A stretch of DNA of 64,000 nt from Mucilaginibacter aquatilis (lineage in GTDB: Bacteria; Bacteroidota; Bacteroidia; Sphingobacteriales; Sphingobacteriaceae), in assembly GCF_009755275.1 (NCBI RefSeq), contig NZ_WQLA01000005.1, forward strand, positions 186,001 through 250,000. The letters run 5' to 3'. Positions 43,276-51,944 of this stretch are shown piece after piece; the first letter of the stretch is position 1, and every line of letters starts with the position of its first letter. The notes beneath the pieces were generated by a model. That model was not told the DNA's origin. It was given only the letters and a program-made list of their open reading frames with translations, and made no database searches. Made by a program: the position numbers and the translations under genes.

Positions 43276-44259
43276 TTACTTGGCCGGCGCCTTAACCGGC
43301 GTACCAAACGTAGCCGACACTACCCACGAGCTGGCTACCGGTAAACCATTTTGTATGGCAGGTTTCCACATTGGTGATGCGTTTATGGCGGCAACTATTG
43401 TTTTATTTATCTCGGGCGTTATGTTACCCAACATGCGGCCCTGACTTACTTTTCCGTTTTCATCAACCACAAAGGTTAATACGCTTTGGGTGCTTTTTTG
43501 CTTCAACGCAGCCGGGTACTTGAATTTCTTTTTAATATAAGCAACAAATGCCTCATCGCCACCTTTAAACTCGGGCGACTGGCGTCTTTTTGTATAAGTA
43601 TACTTTACCCCGGCGGCATTAGTGGTAACCCCCGAAACAAATTTGCCATCTTTATAAGTATCTACATAGGTTACTTTTTGCTGCGGGTAATTACCACGCC
43701 AGGTACCATCAGGCCTGCCGTTTTTTATATCACCTTCTTCGCTTACAACACCTGAACTTGAATGATAGTCAATAAAGTGACCGTTTCCATTGGTAACAAG
43801 TTCCTTTCCAGCAGAATCAACACAGGTGATAATACGAGGACCATCAGCCGCTACACTTGCGGCAGTATCATACTCAAGCGTTAAATGTATTTTTCCGTTA
43901 GGGTGAAATAAAAATGCTGTGCCGAGTGGCTTTCCGTCAGCATAACTTACTACTGATTCGCGCTTACCGTTAACATAGTAACTAACGCATTGCTCTTGAA
44001 AAACAGGCGGGTCAATTGAGCTGGTTTTACCAATAAATTTGGGCTTGCTGTTGCGGTAATAATCACTGATACCAAACAAGGTAGAGCCCGAGTCGGGCAG
44101 GCTTATTACACGAATGTAGTCAGAACTGTCAACAACCGGCACTTTGGTACCATCGTACTTAAAATAAAAAACCGATTGAGTTTTGCTTTTTGCAGGAGCT
44201 TGCGCGTTACAATATGCAGCGGCAAACAAAAAGCATATAGCTAAAAGATACTTCATCAT
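43276..44259 (-). CDS. Secreted MORN-like repeat protein with C-terminal TonB_C domain (copy 1)
   Basis: A 327-residue paralogue of the next gene downstream: signal peptide (LLAICFLFAAAYCNAQ), repeat segment with SYYVNGKRESVVSYADGKP and FHPNGKIHLTLEYD, and a C-terminal TonB_C domain (FKYPAALKQKSTQSVLTFVV, MWKPAIQNGLPVASSW). It lacks a transmembrane anchor. It follows panD by 28 bp on the same strand and may be cotranscribed with panCD, though no functional link is evident. Confidence 0.83.
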   Translation of the reverse strand: MMKYLLAICFLFAAAYCNAQAPAKSKTQSVFYFKYDGTKVPVVDSSDYIRVISLPDSGSTLFGISDYYRNSKPKFIGKTSSIDPPVFQEQCVSYYVNGKRESVVSYADGKPLGTAFLFHPNGKIHLTLEYDTAASVAADGPRIITCVDSAGKELVTNGNGHFIDYHSSSGVVSEEGDIKNGRPDGTWRGNYPQQKVTYVDTYKDGKFVSGVTTNAAGVKYTYTKRRQSPEFKGGDEAFVAYIKKKFKYPAALKQKSTQSVLTFVVDENGKVSQGRMLGNITPEINKTIVAAINASPMWKPAIQNGLPVASSWVVSATFGTPVKAPAK

Positions 44260-44287
44260 ATAATCCGATTAATCAGGCGGGCCTAAT

Positions 44288-44638
44288 CTATCGAATTAAT
44301 TTATTATCTGTATCAGGGAAAATTAAAATTGGTTCGTATTTACGTGCTTCATCCATATCCATACTGGCGTAAGACATAATAATAACAATATCGCCCACCT
44401 GTGCCAGCCTAGCTGTTGCCCCGTTTAAGCATACAGTACCGCTACCGCGTTCTCCCTTTATTACGTAAGTTTCAAAGCGTGCGCCATTGTTGTTATTTAC
44501 AATCTGCACCTTTTCATTCGGGATAATGTTGGCCGCCTCTATTAAATCCTCATCAATCGTTATACTGCCTACGTAATTCAGTTCGGCCTGAGTTATCTTG
44601 GCGCGATGGATTTTGGATTTTAAAACCTCAATAATCAT
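44288..44638 (-). CDS. panD: Aspartate 1-decarboxylase
   Basis: A 116-residue pyruvoyl enzyme converting aspartate to beta-alanine for pantothenate. Self-processing occurs at the Gly-Ser bond in YVGSITID (residues about 24-25), creating the pyruvoyl group. The segments [14 protein letters not shown] and [13 protein letters not shown] are typical. It lies 36 bp downstream of panC, together forming the pantothenate operon. panB is not in the window. Confidence 0.97.
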   Translation of the reverse strand: MIIEVLKSKIHRAKITQAELNYVGSITIDEDLIEAANIIPNEKVQIVNNNNGARFETYVIKGERGSGTVCLNGATARLAQVGDIVIIMSYASMDMDEARKYEPILIFPDTDNKLIR

Positions 44639-44674
44639 AAAGCAAAGTTAGTAATTAAATACGAAGGCGTGATA

Positions 44675-45514
44675 TCACCGTATTATCACATTATCAATAA
44701 GGCGCGTTTTACCTACCTGGGCAGCCACCAAAGCAACAATACTGTCACTGCCTGCCTGTGCCGGTTTAAGGGTATTACCGTCGGCAAGTTCAAAATATTC
44801 AAGTTGGGTATCCCCTTCATTGCTAATTAATTCAGCTGCATGGCTTTGAACATCATTTAAGGTAGCGCCTTTTTCAAAGGAGGATTTAGCTTCAAATAAT
44901 GCCTGTGAAAGAACAAGTGCATGACGGCGATCAGTTTCTGTTAAATGGATATTACGTGAACTCATGGCAAGCCCGTCGGGTTCACGCTCTATAGGGCACA
45001 TCACTAATTCTACAGGCGCATCAAGTAACTGTATCATACGGCGTATAACCATTACCTGCTGGTAGTCCTTCTGACCAAAGAAAGCTTTATTGGGTTCCAC
45101 TATGCTAAACAGCTTGTTTACAACCTGGGTAACACCCTGGTAATGCCCAGGCCTGAATTTTCCTTCAAGCAAAGTTTCCAGTTCACCAATATCTAAATGC
45201 CAATTTTCATTGCCGGCATACATTTCATTTACTTCTGGGTTAAACAAAACATCGCAACCTGCCGCCTCAAGTTTCTCAATATCGGCCTCAATAGGTCGCG
45301 GATATTTTTCCAGATCTTTAGGGTCGTTAAATTGGGTGGGGTTCACAAATATGCTGCAAACAGTTACGTCACACTCCTGGCGTGCACGTTCAAGCAATGA
45401 TAAATGCCCCTGGTGCAAGGCACCCATTGTGGGTACAAAACCAACGGTTTTTCCGGCAGCGCGAAGGGCATTGAGATGCTCTTTAAGGGCGTTTTTGGTG
45501 TTAAATACTTTCAA
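44675..45514 (-). CDS. panC: Pantothenate synthetase
   Basis: A 279-residue enzyme ligating pantoate and beta-alanine with ATP. Signatures are VGFVPTMGALHQGHLSLL (HIGH-like), SIFVNPTQFNDPKDLEKYPR, FGQKDYQQVMVIRRM and REPDGLAMSSRN. The start codon is TTG at 45514: the preceding in-frame codon is TAG, and the following KVFNTKNALKE is the expected N-terminus. It is divergent from the glycogen synthase-like gene and leads panD. Confidence 0.96.
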   Translation of the reverse strand: MKVFNTKNALKEHLNALRAAGKTVGFVPTMGALHQGHLSLLERARQECDVTVCSIFVNPTQFNDPKDLEKYPRPIEADIEKLEAAGCDVLFNPEVNEMYAGNENWHLDIGELETLLEGKFRPGHYQGVTQVVNKLFSIVEPNKAFFGQKDYQQVMVIRRMIQLLDAPVELVMCPIEREPDGLAMSSRNIHLTETDRRHALVLSQALFEAKSSFEKGATLNDVQSHAAELISNEGDTQLEYFELADGNTLKPAQAGSDSIVALVAAQVGKTRLIDNVIIR

Positions 45515-45588
45515 CTAAAAACTAATTAAAAAAGTGGGCAAAGGTGTATAATAAGTTTGTTATTACCAAAACAAACTTGCATAAATCG

Positions 45589-45640
45589 TTGATAGTTCAT
45601 AAGATAATGTGTATATTTGCACACTCAAATTTTATTTGAG
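45589..45640 (+). promoter_or_regulatory. Promoter and 5' hairpin of the glycogen synthase-like gene
   Basis: TTG (45589-45591) and TATATTTG (45612-45619) are spaced by 20 bp, a full match to the Bacteroidota consensus. The transcript start should fall near 45625, at the base of a hairpin CTCAAAT (45624-45630)/ATTTGAG (45634-45640), so the mRNA would begin with a stem-loop. Confidence 0.62.
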
Positions 45641-45671
45641 GTCTTACATAAAACTTAATATTGATATAGAG

Positions 45672-46496
45672 ATGGGTAAATCTAAGCTTCTGTTCATAAC
45701 TCACGAAATGTCTCCCTTCCTTGAGCTCACAAAAATTTCTGAAATAACCCGCCAGCTGCCGCAAGCCATGCAGGACAAAGGTTTTGAAATTCGTATTTTG
45801 ATGCCGAGGTTTGGAAATATTAATGAGCGCCGGAACAGGCTTCATGAGGTAATTCGTTTGTCGGGAATGAATATCATTATTAATGACAATGACAATCCGC
45901 TAATTATTAAAGTGGCCTCTATACCGGCAGCACGCATGCAGGTATATTTTCTGGACAACGAAGAGTACTTTCAACGCAAACACGTATTTAACGACAAAGA
46001 CGGAAAGTTTTATGCCGATAACGATGAGCGCATGATCTTCTTCTGCAAGGGCGCATTGGAAACTGTTAAAAAGTTAGGCTGGTCGCCTGATATTGTACAT
46101 TGCCACGGCTGGATGAGCGCACTGGTACCTACTTATTTGAAAACTACTTATAAAGATGATCCAACCTTTAAACACTCAAAGGTGGTTTACTCAATTTATA
46201 ACAACGAGTTCAATGAGTCACTTGCTGCAGATTTTGCTCAAAAAGCAGTAATGAGCGATATGACTGAAAGCCATACTGAAATATTTAAAGCGGGCACTAA
46301 CAATGCACTTCATGAGGGTGCAGTACAATACAGCGACGCTGTTGTACTTGCTACCGAAACCGTTGATGCAGATGTGTTAAATTATGTTAAAAACAGCCAA
46401 AAACCTGTTTTAGAATTCGAACAGACCGCTGATTTCGAAAATTATTACAATTTTTACGACGAAATAACCAATGATGAGTTGGTAAACGTTGCATAA
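45672..46496 (+). CDS. Glycogen/starch synthase N-terminal-domain protein
   Basis: A 274-residue protein matching only the N-terminal (GT5 catalytic) Rossmann domain of glycogen synthase: LLFITHEMSPFLELTKISEITRQLP, RILMPRFGNINERRNRLHEV, PDIVHCHGWMSALVPTYLK. The C-terminal nucleotide-sugar domain of full GlgA (about 480 residues) is missing, and the first ADP-glucose loop K-x-G-G-L reads L-T-K-I-S here. The ATG at 45672 is chosen since upstream codons lack similarity. The short form occurs widely in Bacteroidota, so it is probably not a broken gene, but synthase activity is doubtful. It overlaps closely with the DUF4270 gene region. Confidence 0.85.
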   Translation: MGKSKLLFITHEMSPFLELTKISEITRQLPQAMQDKGFEIRILMPRFGNINERRNRLHEVIRLSGMNIIINDNDNPLIIKVASIPAARMQVYFLDNEEYFQRKHVFNDKDGKFYADNDERMIFFCKGALETVKKLGWSPDIVHCHGWMSALVPTYLKTTYKDDPTFKHSKVVYSIYNNEFNESLAADFAQKAVMSDMTESHTEIFKAGTNNALHEGAVQYSDAVVLATETVDADVLNYVKNSQKPVLEFEQTADFENYYNFYDEITNDELVNVA

Positions 46497-46512
46497 AGAT
46501 TTGAATAGATAT

Positions 46513-47943
46513 ATGAAATTTATGAGATTAGACTTATTAACCCTGTTGATAAGTCTTTTTATTTTAAACAGTTGCAAAAACCAAAATGATATTGGCTTGC
46601 CAATTGGCGACCAGGAAATTAATGGAACTTTGCTTGTTTATGATGATATACAGGTTAAAACTGATACAGAGAATGTTGTTTCTACAGCAAGAGTTGATTT
46701 AGGGCAATCAAATCCGGTGGCTAAAACGCCATTGGCATCTTTACGAGATCCGCGATTGGGTGAAATTACCTCCAATATAGCCACTGGTATTTACTTGCCT
46801 GGCCGCTCTGCTTACACCATTCCTACCGGAACAATTACTGCCGACTCTGTTGTATTGGAGCTTTATTATACGCAAGGCTTTTACGGTGATTCATTAAACT
46901 CAAAATTTAAGGTAAACGTATTCCAGTTAAAGGAAAAGCCCTTAAATCAAAACTACCAGGCTAACAAGCACTGGACTACCGAAAGTGATAATTGGGTAAA
47001 CCCAAGTAAAGCCGGCCCATATAATGCAAGGCCAAACACCAACGTGAAGGTAACAGACGCCGTTGTTGGCAAAGCTGATACGGTGCGTAATGCTGCTCCG
47101 CATTTAAGAGTATCGTTACAGCCATCAAAAGTAACGCAGTACCTGTTCAATGCAGCAACTGTAACGGGTAATTCTACCTTTCAAAACAGCATCAGAGGGT
47201 TATACATAACCCTGCAACGCAATCAGCCATCTGAAACCGGCGCAAACCTGATGTTTAACCTTGATAACAGCGCCATAAAGGTTTATTACCGCGCTAACAA
47301 TGGTGGTACTATTGATACAGGTGTAGTATCGTTAGGAATGGGCACTCATGTGGCTGAAATATCAAGAGCATTTTCAAGTGAGGTACAATCGGCTTTAAAC
47401 AGCACCGCCACATCAAACGATTTATTTTACATTCAGGGCTTATTAGGATTACGTACTAAGGTAAGCATCCCGAATGTTAAAAATATGTTTGGCAACGTTG
47501 ATTTGAAAACCATCGCCATTAACCGTGCCGAATTGGTTGTTTCACCAGAGCCCGGTACTGATTTGCCACCGTTTTTGCCATCACCACAATTAACGCTATA
47601 CAAGCTGGCTAATACTTTGCAACGCCAGCAATTGCCTGATGCCGCAAGTGATGGCCGCTCGGTATATGATCCGCGCTTTTTCAGTTCTCTTGAATTTGGC
47701 GGCAATTACATCAAATCAAAAAAAGAATACCACTTTTTGGTAACCGGGTATTTGCAGGATTTGGTTAGCGGCAAAACGCAGGATTACGGCACTTACATAG
47801 GCGCTATTGATACACTGGCCAGGGCAACATTTGTTGATGTAGCCCCAAGCTTTCAATCGCCGGGAAGACTTATTGCCACAGGAAACAAAAAATCCTCGCC
47901 AACCAGAATCAAGCTGAATGTCATTTATACTAAAAATAACTAA
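46513..47943 (+). CDS. DUF4270 domain lipoprotein
   Basis: A 476-residue lipoprotein; the ATG at 46513 gives the lipobox ILNSC (Cys21). The body is a DUF4270-type beta-rich sequence (DIGLPIGDQEINGTLLVYDDIQVKTDT, then SVVLELYYTQGFYGDS, and LQRNQPSETGANLMFNLDN). The family is common in Bacteroidota and has no known reaction; it sits on the cell surface or in the outer membrane. It follows the glycogen synthase-like gene by 16 bp and precedes glmS, a gene order I recognise from related genera. Confidence 0.88.
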   Translation: MKFMRLDLLTLLISLFILNSCKNQNDIGLPIGDQEINGTLLVYDDIQVKTDTENVVSTARVDLGQSNPVAKTPLASLRDPRLGEITSNIATGIYLPGRSAYTIPTGTITADSVVLELYYTQGFYGDSLNSKFKVNVFQLKEKPLNQNYQANKHWTTESDNWVNPSKAGPYNARPNTNVKVTDAVVGKADTVRNAAPHLRVSLQPSKVTQYLFNAATVTGNSTFQNSIRGLYITLQRNQPSETGANLMFNLDNSAIKVYYRANNGGTIDTGVVSLGMGTHVAEISRAFSSEVQSALNSTATSNDLFYIQGLLGLRTKVSIPNVKNMFGNVDLKTIAINRAELVVSPEPGTDLPPFLPSPQLTLYKLANTLQRQQLPDAASDGRSVYDPRFFSSLEFGGNYIKSKKEYHFLVTGYLQDLVSGKTQDYGTYIGAIDTLARATFVDVAPSFQSPGRLIATGNKKSSPTRIKLNVIYTKNN

Positions 47944-47951
47944 ATAAAAAT

Positions 47952-47976
47952 TCCCTGCCTAGCGGGGATTTTTTTT
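47952..47976 (+). terminator. Intrinsic terminator after the DUF4270 gene
   Basis: TCCCTGC and GCGGGGA pair over 7 bp (one T-G) around a CTA loop, followed directly by eight T residues. Confidence 0.85.
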
Positions 47977-47983
47977 GCAATAG

Positions 47984-47991
47984 TATATTTG
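47984..47991 (+). promoter_or_regulatory. Putative -7 box of glmS
   Basis: TATATTTG matches TAnnTTTG, 75 bp upstream of the glmS ATG, directly after the previous terminator. No TTG at -33, which falls in the terminator stem. Confidence 0.35.
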
Positions 47992-48066
47992 GGACTTCTT
48001 AGTAAGATAGTATATACTGCTAACAGCATTTTTTCGTTTTAATACATTTTAATTCAATTTCATATT

Positions 48067-49902
48067 ATGTGCGGAATTGTAGGTTACATAGGTCACAGAG
48101 ATGCCTATCCCATTATAATTAAAGGCTTACACCGGTTAGAGTATCGTGGTTACGATAGTGCCGGCGTAGCTTTGCTAGATAAAGAACTTAAGGTTTACAA
48201 AAAAGCCGGCAAAGTAAGCGATTTAGAAAACTTTGTTAAGGGCATAAACACCCAGGCCACTTTAGGCATGGGTCATACACGTTGGGCTACACACGGTGCT
48301 CCAAGTGATCGTAATTCACACCCCCACTCATCAGGAAACCGTAAGCTGACAATTATACATAACGGCATTATTGAGAACTACGCTGTTATTAAAGAGGCTT
48401 TACTGGCTAAAGGGCACGTTTTTAAGAGCGATACCGACACCGAAGTTTTGATTCACTTTGTTGAGGATATACAAAACGAAACCGGCCTTGAATTAAGGGA
48501 GGCGGTGCGCATAGCTTTAACAAAAGTTGTAGGCGCTTATGCCATTGTTATTATGAGCACCGACGAACCCGACCAGATCATTGCAGCCCGCAAAGGCAGC
48601 CCGATGGTTATAGGCGTTGGTGAAGGTGAATATTTTGTAGCCTCTGATGCTACGCCTATAGTGGAGTATACCAAAAATGTAATTTATCTTAACGATAATG
48701 AAATTGCATATATACGCCGCGATGATTTACTTATCAAGAATATTGACAACACCGTTCAGGTACCATACATTCAACGGTTAGACATCCAGCTTGAGATGCT
48801 TGAAAAAGGCGGCTACGAGCACTTTATGCTAAAGGAGATATATGAACAGCCCCGCTCAATACGCGATTGTATGCGTGGCCGTATATACCCTCAGCAAGGT
48901 AAGGTGCAACTGGGTGGCTTAAAAGAGTATGCCGACAAGCTTAAAAACGTTGACCGCATTATTATAGTTGCGTGTGGTACATCATGGCATGCAGGTTTAG
49001 TAGGCGAATACCTTATTGAAGAATACGCACGTGTACCAGTTGAGGTTGAATACGCATCTGAATTCCGGTATCGTAATCCTATCATCAGCGAAAAGGATGT
49101 GGTAATAGCCATATCACAATCGGGCGAAACGGCCGATACCATGGCTGCCATTGAGCTGGCTAAAGAAAAGGGCGCTACCATTTTTGGTATTTGTAACGTA
49201 GTGGGTGCTTCTATCCCGCGTACTACGCATGCCGGGGTTTACACACATGCGGGCCCCGAAATTGGTGTAGCATCAACCAAGGCCTTCACCGCACAAGTGA
49301 GCGTTTTAACGCTTATTGCCTTTTACATTGCACAACAACGCGGCACCATTGCCCGTAACAAACTCATTGAGTATTTAACCGAGCTAAACGAAATACCTGA
49401 GCTTGTTGAAAAAGCCCTTAAAGCTAACGACCATATACAAAGCATTGCAGCGAAGTTTAAAGACAGCCGCAATTGCCTTTTCCTTGGGCGTGGAAGCTCT
49501 TTCCCGGTTGCTTTAGAAGGTGCATTAAAGCTAAAAGAGATATCATACATACATGCCGAAGGCTACCCTGCAGCTGAAATGAAGCATGGACCAATTGCCC
49601 TTATTGATGATGAAATGCCGGTAGTAGTAATTGCCACCAAGCACTCATCCTACGAAAAGGTTATCAGCAATATTCAGGAGGTAAAAGCCCGTGGCGGACA
49701 TATAATTGCAATTGTAACTGAAGGTGATACCGAGGTAAAAGGCATGGCAGACTACGCCATTGAAATTCCTCAAACAGCCGAACCATTTGTACCGCTGTTA
49801 GCTACAATTCCACTTCAACTATTATCATACCACATTGCCGTAATGCGCGGTTGTAACGTTGATCAGCCCCGTAACCTGGCTAAGTCGGTAACTGTTGAAT
49901 AA
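48067..49902 (+). CDS. glmS: Glutamine-fructose-6-phosphate aminotransferase (isomerizing)
   Basis: A 611-residue enzyme making glucosamine 6-phosphate for peptidoglycan and LPS. The N-terminal glutaminase starts MCGIVGYIG, with nucleophile Cys2 after Met removal, then RGYDSAGVAL and GHTRWATHGAPSDRNSHPH. Two SIS isomerase domains follow (VACGTSWHAGLVGEY, SQSGETADTMAAIE, GRGSSFPVALEGALKLKEISY), ending in NLAKSVTVE. Full length. No glmS ribozyme was seen in the 120-bp leader. Confidence 0.98.
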   Translation: MCGIVGYIGHRDAYPIIIKGLHRLEYRGYDSAGVALLDKELKVYKKAGKVSDLENFVKGINTQATLGMGHTRWATHGAPSDRNSHPHSSGNRKLTIIHNGIIENYAVIKEALLAKGHVFKSDTDTEVLIHFVEDIQNETGLELREAVRIALTKVVGAYAIVIMSTDEPDQIIAARKGSPMVIGVGEGEYFVASDATPIVEYTKNVIYLNDNEIAYIRRDDLLIKNIDNTVQVPYIQRLDIQLEMLEKGGYEHFMLKEIYEQPRSIRDCMRGRIYPQQGKVQLGGLKEYADKLKNVDRIIIVACGTSWHAGLVGEYLIEEYARVPVEVEYASEFRYRNPIISEKDVVIAISQSGETADTMAAIELAKEKGATIFGICNVVGASIPRTTHAGVYTHAGPEIGVASTKAFTAQVSVLTLIAFYIAQQRGTIARNKLIEYLTELNEIPELVEKALKANDHIQSIAAKFKDSRNCLFLGRGSSFPVALEGALKLKEISYIHAEGYPAAEMKHGPIALIDDEMPVVVIATKHSSYEKVISNIQEVKARGGHIIAIVTEGDTEVKGMADYAIEIPQTAEPFVPLLATIPLQLLSYHIAVMRGCNVDQPRNLAKSVTVE

Positions 49903-49924
49903 TTAATACCGTTTAGTATCCATA

Positions 49925-49963
49925 AAAAAGAGCCGTCTTGCTATTAGCAGGACGGCTCTTTTT
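49925..49963. terminator. Bidirectional terminator between glmS and the GH97 gene
   Basis: AAAAAGAGCCGTC (49925-49937) and GACGGCTCTTTTT (49951-49963) form a perfect 13-bp stem with a 13-nt loop that can pair further (TGC/GCA). It serves the two convergent genes. Confidence 0.93.
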
Positions 49964-49991
49964 GTTAATTATGCGATAGAAATACTGTTGA

Positions 49992-51860
49992 TTAAAGTTT
50001 AGCCACAAAACCACCGCTGGGGCGCAGCTTTATAGTAAGTACATCTTTCGGCGTAACGGTTTGCTCGTTTTTATTTACACTGGTGTTTGTTTCTCCATCG
50101 TATATCAGCATACCTTTAACAGGTTTTGTCAGGAAGTTAAGTGGTATCTTAACTTCACGTTCGTTGCCACCATTCATTACCCCTATCCACCATGAAGTAC
50201 CTTTGCGGCGTGCATAGGCAACTACGTCACCTAAGCTACTGCATGATAGCACCCTTGTTTCATCCCAGGTGGTGGGTACCTGCTTAAATAAATCAAGCAT
50301 AGGGTTTTCAAGGTATAATTGATATTTATCGGCAAAGTGAATTATTGGCGAGGTATAAACTATAGCTTGTGCAAATTCATGCGACCAGGTAAACTTTGTA
50401 GTGGCCAACTCATCGGGATTAAGTATAACTGATGTAAAATCGGCCGGACCATTAAGATAACGGGTGAACGGTACAGTTACGTCATGCTGTGGAGGCATAA
50501 CCCTTTTGTACTTTGTCATGTGATATTCGTTGCCGCGTATGGCTTCACGGGTAATATCGTTAGGATAAGTACGATTGAGGCCGGTTGGCTTTACGCTGCC
50601 ATGAAAGTTAAGCAACAGCTTTAGCCTGGCACAGTCCTGCTGCGTTTCCGCATACCACTGCATTATGTCGGCATCAGCATCAGGAATAAAGTCAATTTTG
50701 ATACCTACGGCACCGGCATCTTTAACCTTTTGTAGGTAGGCACGGCGCTCAGGTGCTTTCCTAAACTCTTTTGAATCAACCCAAACTAATGATTTTACAC
50801 CTACGGTTTTCCCATAGTCAATCACTTCTTTCAGCAATTGCCACTGATCTTTGCCGGGCTGTCTCCAGTTACGCCACCCATCGTCAACCAGGTAATATTC
50901 CCAGGTAAGTTTTGCAGCGGCATTATACCAGTTTTGCTGATCTTCAAATTTTGGTGCGCCTACGCTCCACCACTGCCATAAGCTACGACCAGGCTTAACC
51001 CATGAAAAGTCGCTTCCTTTAGCAGGCGGCGGACATAGGTTGGTAATTAAATCAGAGTTAACCAATTCGTTTAATGACCGCGCAATAAGCGTTGTACGCC
51101 AAGGCGACACCATTTTGCCTTTATATGTTCCGTTTAAGTAAACATCCTTTGATGGTTGTATTACATTCCATCCCTTTTCAGCAAAGGGATAGGCTACGCT
51201 GAAGGTATTACCGGTGCGGGTGAGCGCCATATCGGCAAAGCTTTCACAGTCGGCTTCGGATAAAGCAACGTAATAATTCCCGGCCTGAAAAGTTACGGGC
51301 GGCATTATAACCTTCCCTTCGGGCACTTCATTAAGTGGAGTCACATAATTTACACCCTCGTAGCTCTGATGAAAATCAGCCCAGGCTACCTTCTTTACAT
51401 TCTGTGGCAAGGCCCAGGCAGTGCATTCGGCGTCAATATGTTTCAGGGCAGATGCAATGATATATCTTATAGCAACACCATCATTATAAACCCTTACAAT
51501 AAGTGCCATTGATTTACCCTGAGCCGTAAACGGAATTTGAGCTTCATTGGCATGATTAACGGCTTTTGTATGACTGCCTATAACAGGGTAACTTTCATTT
51601 ATGATGCTTACTATAGCTTTACCCGTTATTTTCGCATTTTCTCCCAAATTTTCACCATCAGCTACCAAACCCAGCGCCGATTTGTTGATGATGGATTGGT
51701 TATCTGCCTTAACCGCATAACTCAGCTTTTTATCAGCACTTGTTACGGTTAATACAATTCGTTTATCCGGGCTTGATATGTTAACTGTTTGGCTTTGTGA
51801 AAAAGCTGATGTAGCAGCAAAAATCAGTAAAGCTACTGTAGCGGCTTTTAATATTCTCAT
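49992..51860 (-). CDS. Glycoside hydrolase family 97 (alpha-glucosidase/alpha-galactosidase type)
   Basis: A 622-residue exported enzyme (signal to about Ser21, FAATSAFSQ). GH97_N domain (about 28-270), catalytic barrel with YYLVDDGWRNW (about 322-332), VGIKIDF (Asp390), LLLNFHGSVKPTGLNRTYPN and REAIRGNE, and a C-terminal beta domain (MLIYDGETN). The Asp in KIDF is consistent with the retaining, alpha-galactosidase-like branch of GH97, whereas SusB is inverting; this assignment is tentative. It is the last gene of the GH28-GH28-GH2-GH97 operon (84 bp after GH2). Confidence 0.92.
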   Translation of the reverse strand: MRILKAATVALLIFAATSAFSQSQTVNISSPDKRIVLTVTSADKKLSYAVKADNQSIINKSALGLVADGENLGENAKITGKAIVSIINESYPVIGSHTKAVNHANEAQIPFTAQGKSMALIVRVYNDGVAIRYIIASALKHIDAECTAWALPQNVKKVAWADFHQSYEGVNYVTPLNEVPEGKVIMPPVTFQAGNYYVALSEADCESFADMALTRTGNTFSVAYPFAEKGWNVIQPSKDVYLNGTYKGKMVSPWRTTLIARSLNELVNSDLITNLCPPPAKGSDFSWVKPGRSLWQWWSVGAPKFEDQQNWYNAAAKLTWEYYLVDDGWRNWRQPGKDQWQLLKEVIDYGKTVGVKSLVWVDSKEFRKAPERRAYLQKVKDAGAVGIKIDFIPDADADIMQWYAETQQDCARLKLLLNFHGSVKPTGLNRTYPNDITREAIRGNEYHMTKYKRVMPPQHDVTVPFTRYLNGPADFTSVILNPDELATTKFTWSHEFAQAIVYTSPIIHFADKYQLYLENPMLDLFKQVPTTWDETRVLSCSSLGDVVAYARRKGTSWWIGVMNGGNEREVKIPLNFLTKPVKGMLIYDGETNTSVNKNEQTVTPKDVLTIKLRPSGGFVAKL

Positions 51861-51944
51861 TTATTTTAAGGTATCGGAAATTATGTAATACTGATTATTC
51901 GTTTGAAGAAACAAGGAGCATTGCTCCTGAGAGCAATGCTGAAA

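Noticed and set aside
45672..46496. Glycogen synthase-like gene as a truncated pseudogene
   Set aside because: It is intact, has a strong promoter and the short form recurs in Bacteroidota; no C-terminal remnant follows.
47984..48066. glmS ribozyme in the glmS leader
   Set aside because: The leader is too short and lacks the ribozyme core; the ribozyme is mainly found in Firmicutes.
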